Below, in pieces: positions 63,706 to 64,000 of a stretch of 64,000 nucleotides of DNA (position 1 is the first letter of the stretch; every line of letters begins with the position of its first letter). Source of the DNA: Adiantum capillus-veneris (taxonomy: Eukaryota > Streptophyta > Polypodiopsida > Polypodiales > Pteridaceae); the NCBI GenBank assembly GCA_014529385.2, contig CM043953.1:73561872-73625871 (forward strand). The letters run 5' to 3'. The notes below the pieces were generated by a model. The model was not told where the DNA came from and made no database searches. It saw only the letters and a program-made list of their open reading frames with translations. A program made the translations under genes and the position numbers.

Positions 63706-64000
63706 CACAGTTCTTTTTGCCAGATCGTACAATGTGGTGTCACGTCAAGTAGACCACCTAGCACTTGTCAACGATGAGGCTTGTGTATGCGATTTTTGCC
63801 GTCTCGGTACCATTTTCCTTCGGATGTTCTCGTGACATATGTTGTTATCAATGATTCTATAAATTCAATAAGTCCTAAACCATTCCTCTATGAGTTTCAT
63901 GATAGATATGGTTTTGTTTTCATCTTAATCGTAACCCATGTTGCAGGTTGATACATTGGTGCCATCCATCTTTACACGTAGTTTTGACAGGCTCCCAAAT
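63706..64000. other. right end of window, nothing recognised
   Basis: No repeat, coding or RNA feature seen on either strand. Confidence 0.3.

Overview
The window is nuclear DNA of a land plant. The main evidence is one host gene, a split NRAMP metal transporter of the plant NRAMP1/6 type, spread over about 40 kb (6355-46211, + strand) and embedded in plant-type Ty1/copia, Ty3/gypsy, hAT, LINE, SINE and MITE sequence. Very long introns full of transposons and the abundant (CT/GA)n arrays would suit a large-genome plant such as a fern, but the species cannot be fixed from the sequence alone.

Layout. 1-3932: 5' half of a minus-strand copia element running off the left edge. 3950-4100: near-perfect palindrome. 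6355-46211: NRAMP gene, 12 exons, 11 GT-AG introns, 492 codons with no internal stop. Introns 2 (7.7 kb), 3 (4.1 kb) and 4 (24.9 kb) hold nearly all the length. Intron 4 is a nest of mobile DNA: two minus-strand LINEs in tandem (20393 to about 26170), LTR relics, a gypsy gag split by a 3.1 kb hAT element with an 8-bp target duplication, an intron-free DEAD-box helicase fragment next to a gypsy polypurine tract and LTR, a minus-strand gypsy protease/RT fragment joined directly to a third LINE, a SINE, and a small TRIM-like LTR with 5S-rRNA-like sequence. 46.2-56.0 kb: downstream DNA with an old copia gag relic, unrecognised broken minus-strand coding sequence and a CT-rich tract. 56075-61494: a complete young copia element (192-bp LTRs differing at 2 sites, GAGAG target duplication) whose single-frame polyprotein carries four stop codons. 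61.5-63.7 kb: decayed coding-like DNA that the copia element interrupts.

How things fit together. The only host gene I can support is the NRAMP transporter; I assembled it by matching exon ends and codon phases across all introns. The rest is mobile DNA. Two patterns run through it. LINE and SINE 3' ends here finish in (CT)n microsatellites instead of poly(A), and the two share a short motif before the tail. Most premature stops in the mobile-element reading frames sit where a glutamine codon is expected (CAG/CAA to TAG/TAA), as expected if methylated cytosines were deaminated.
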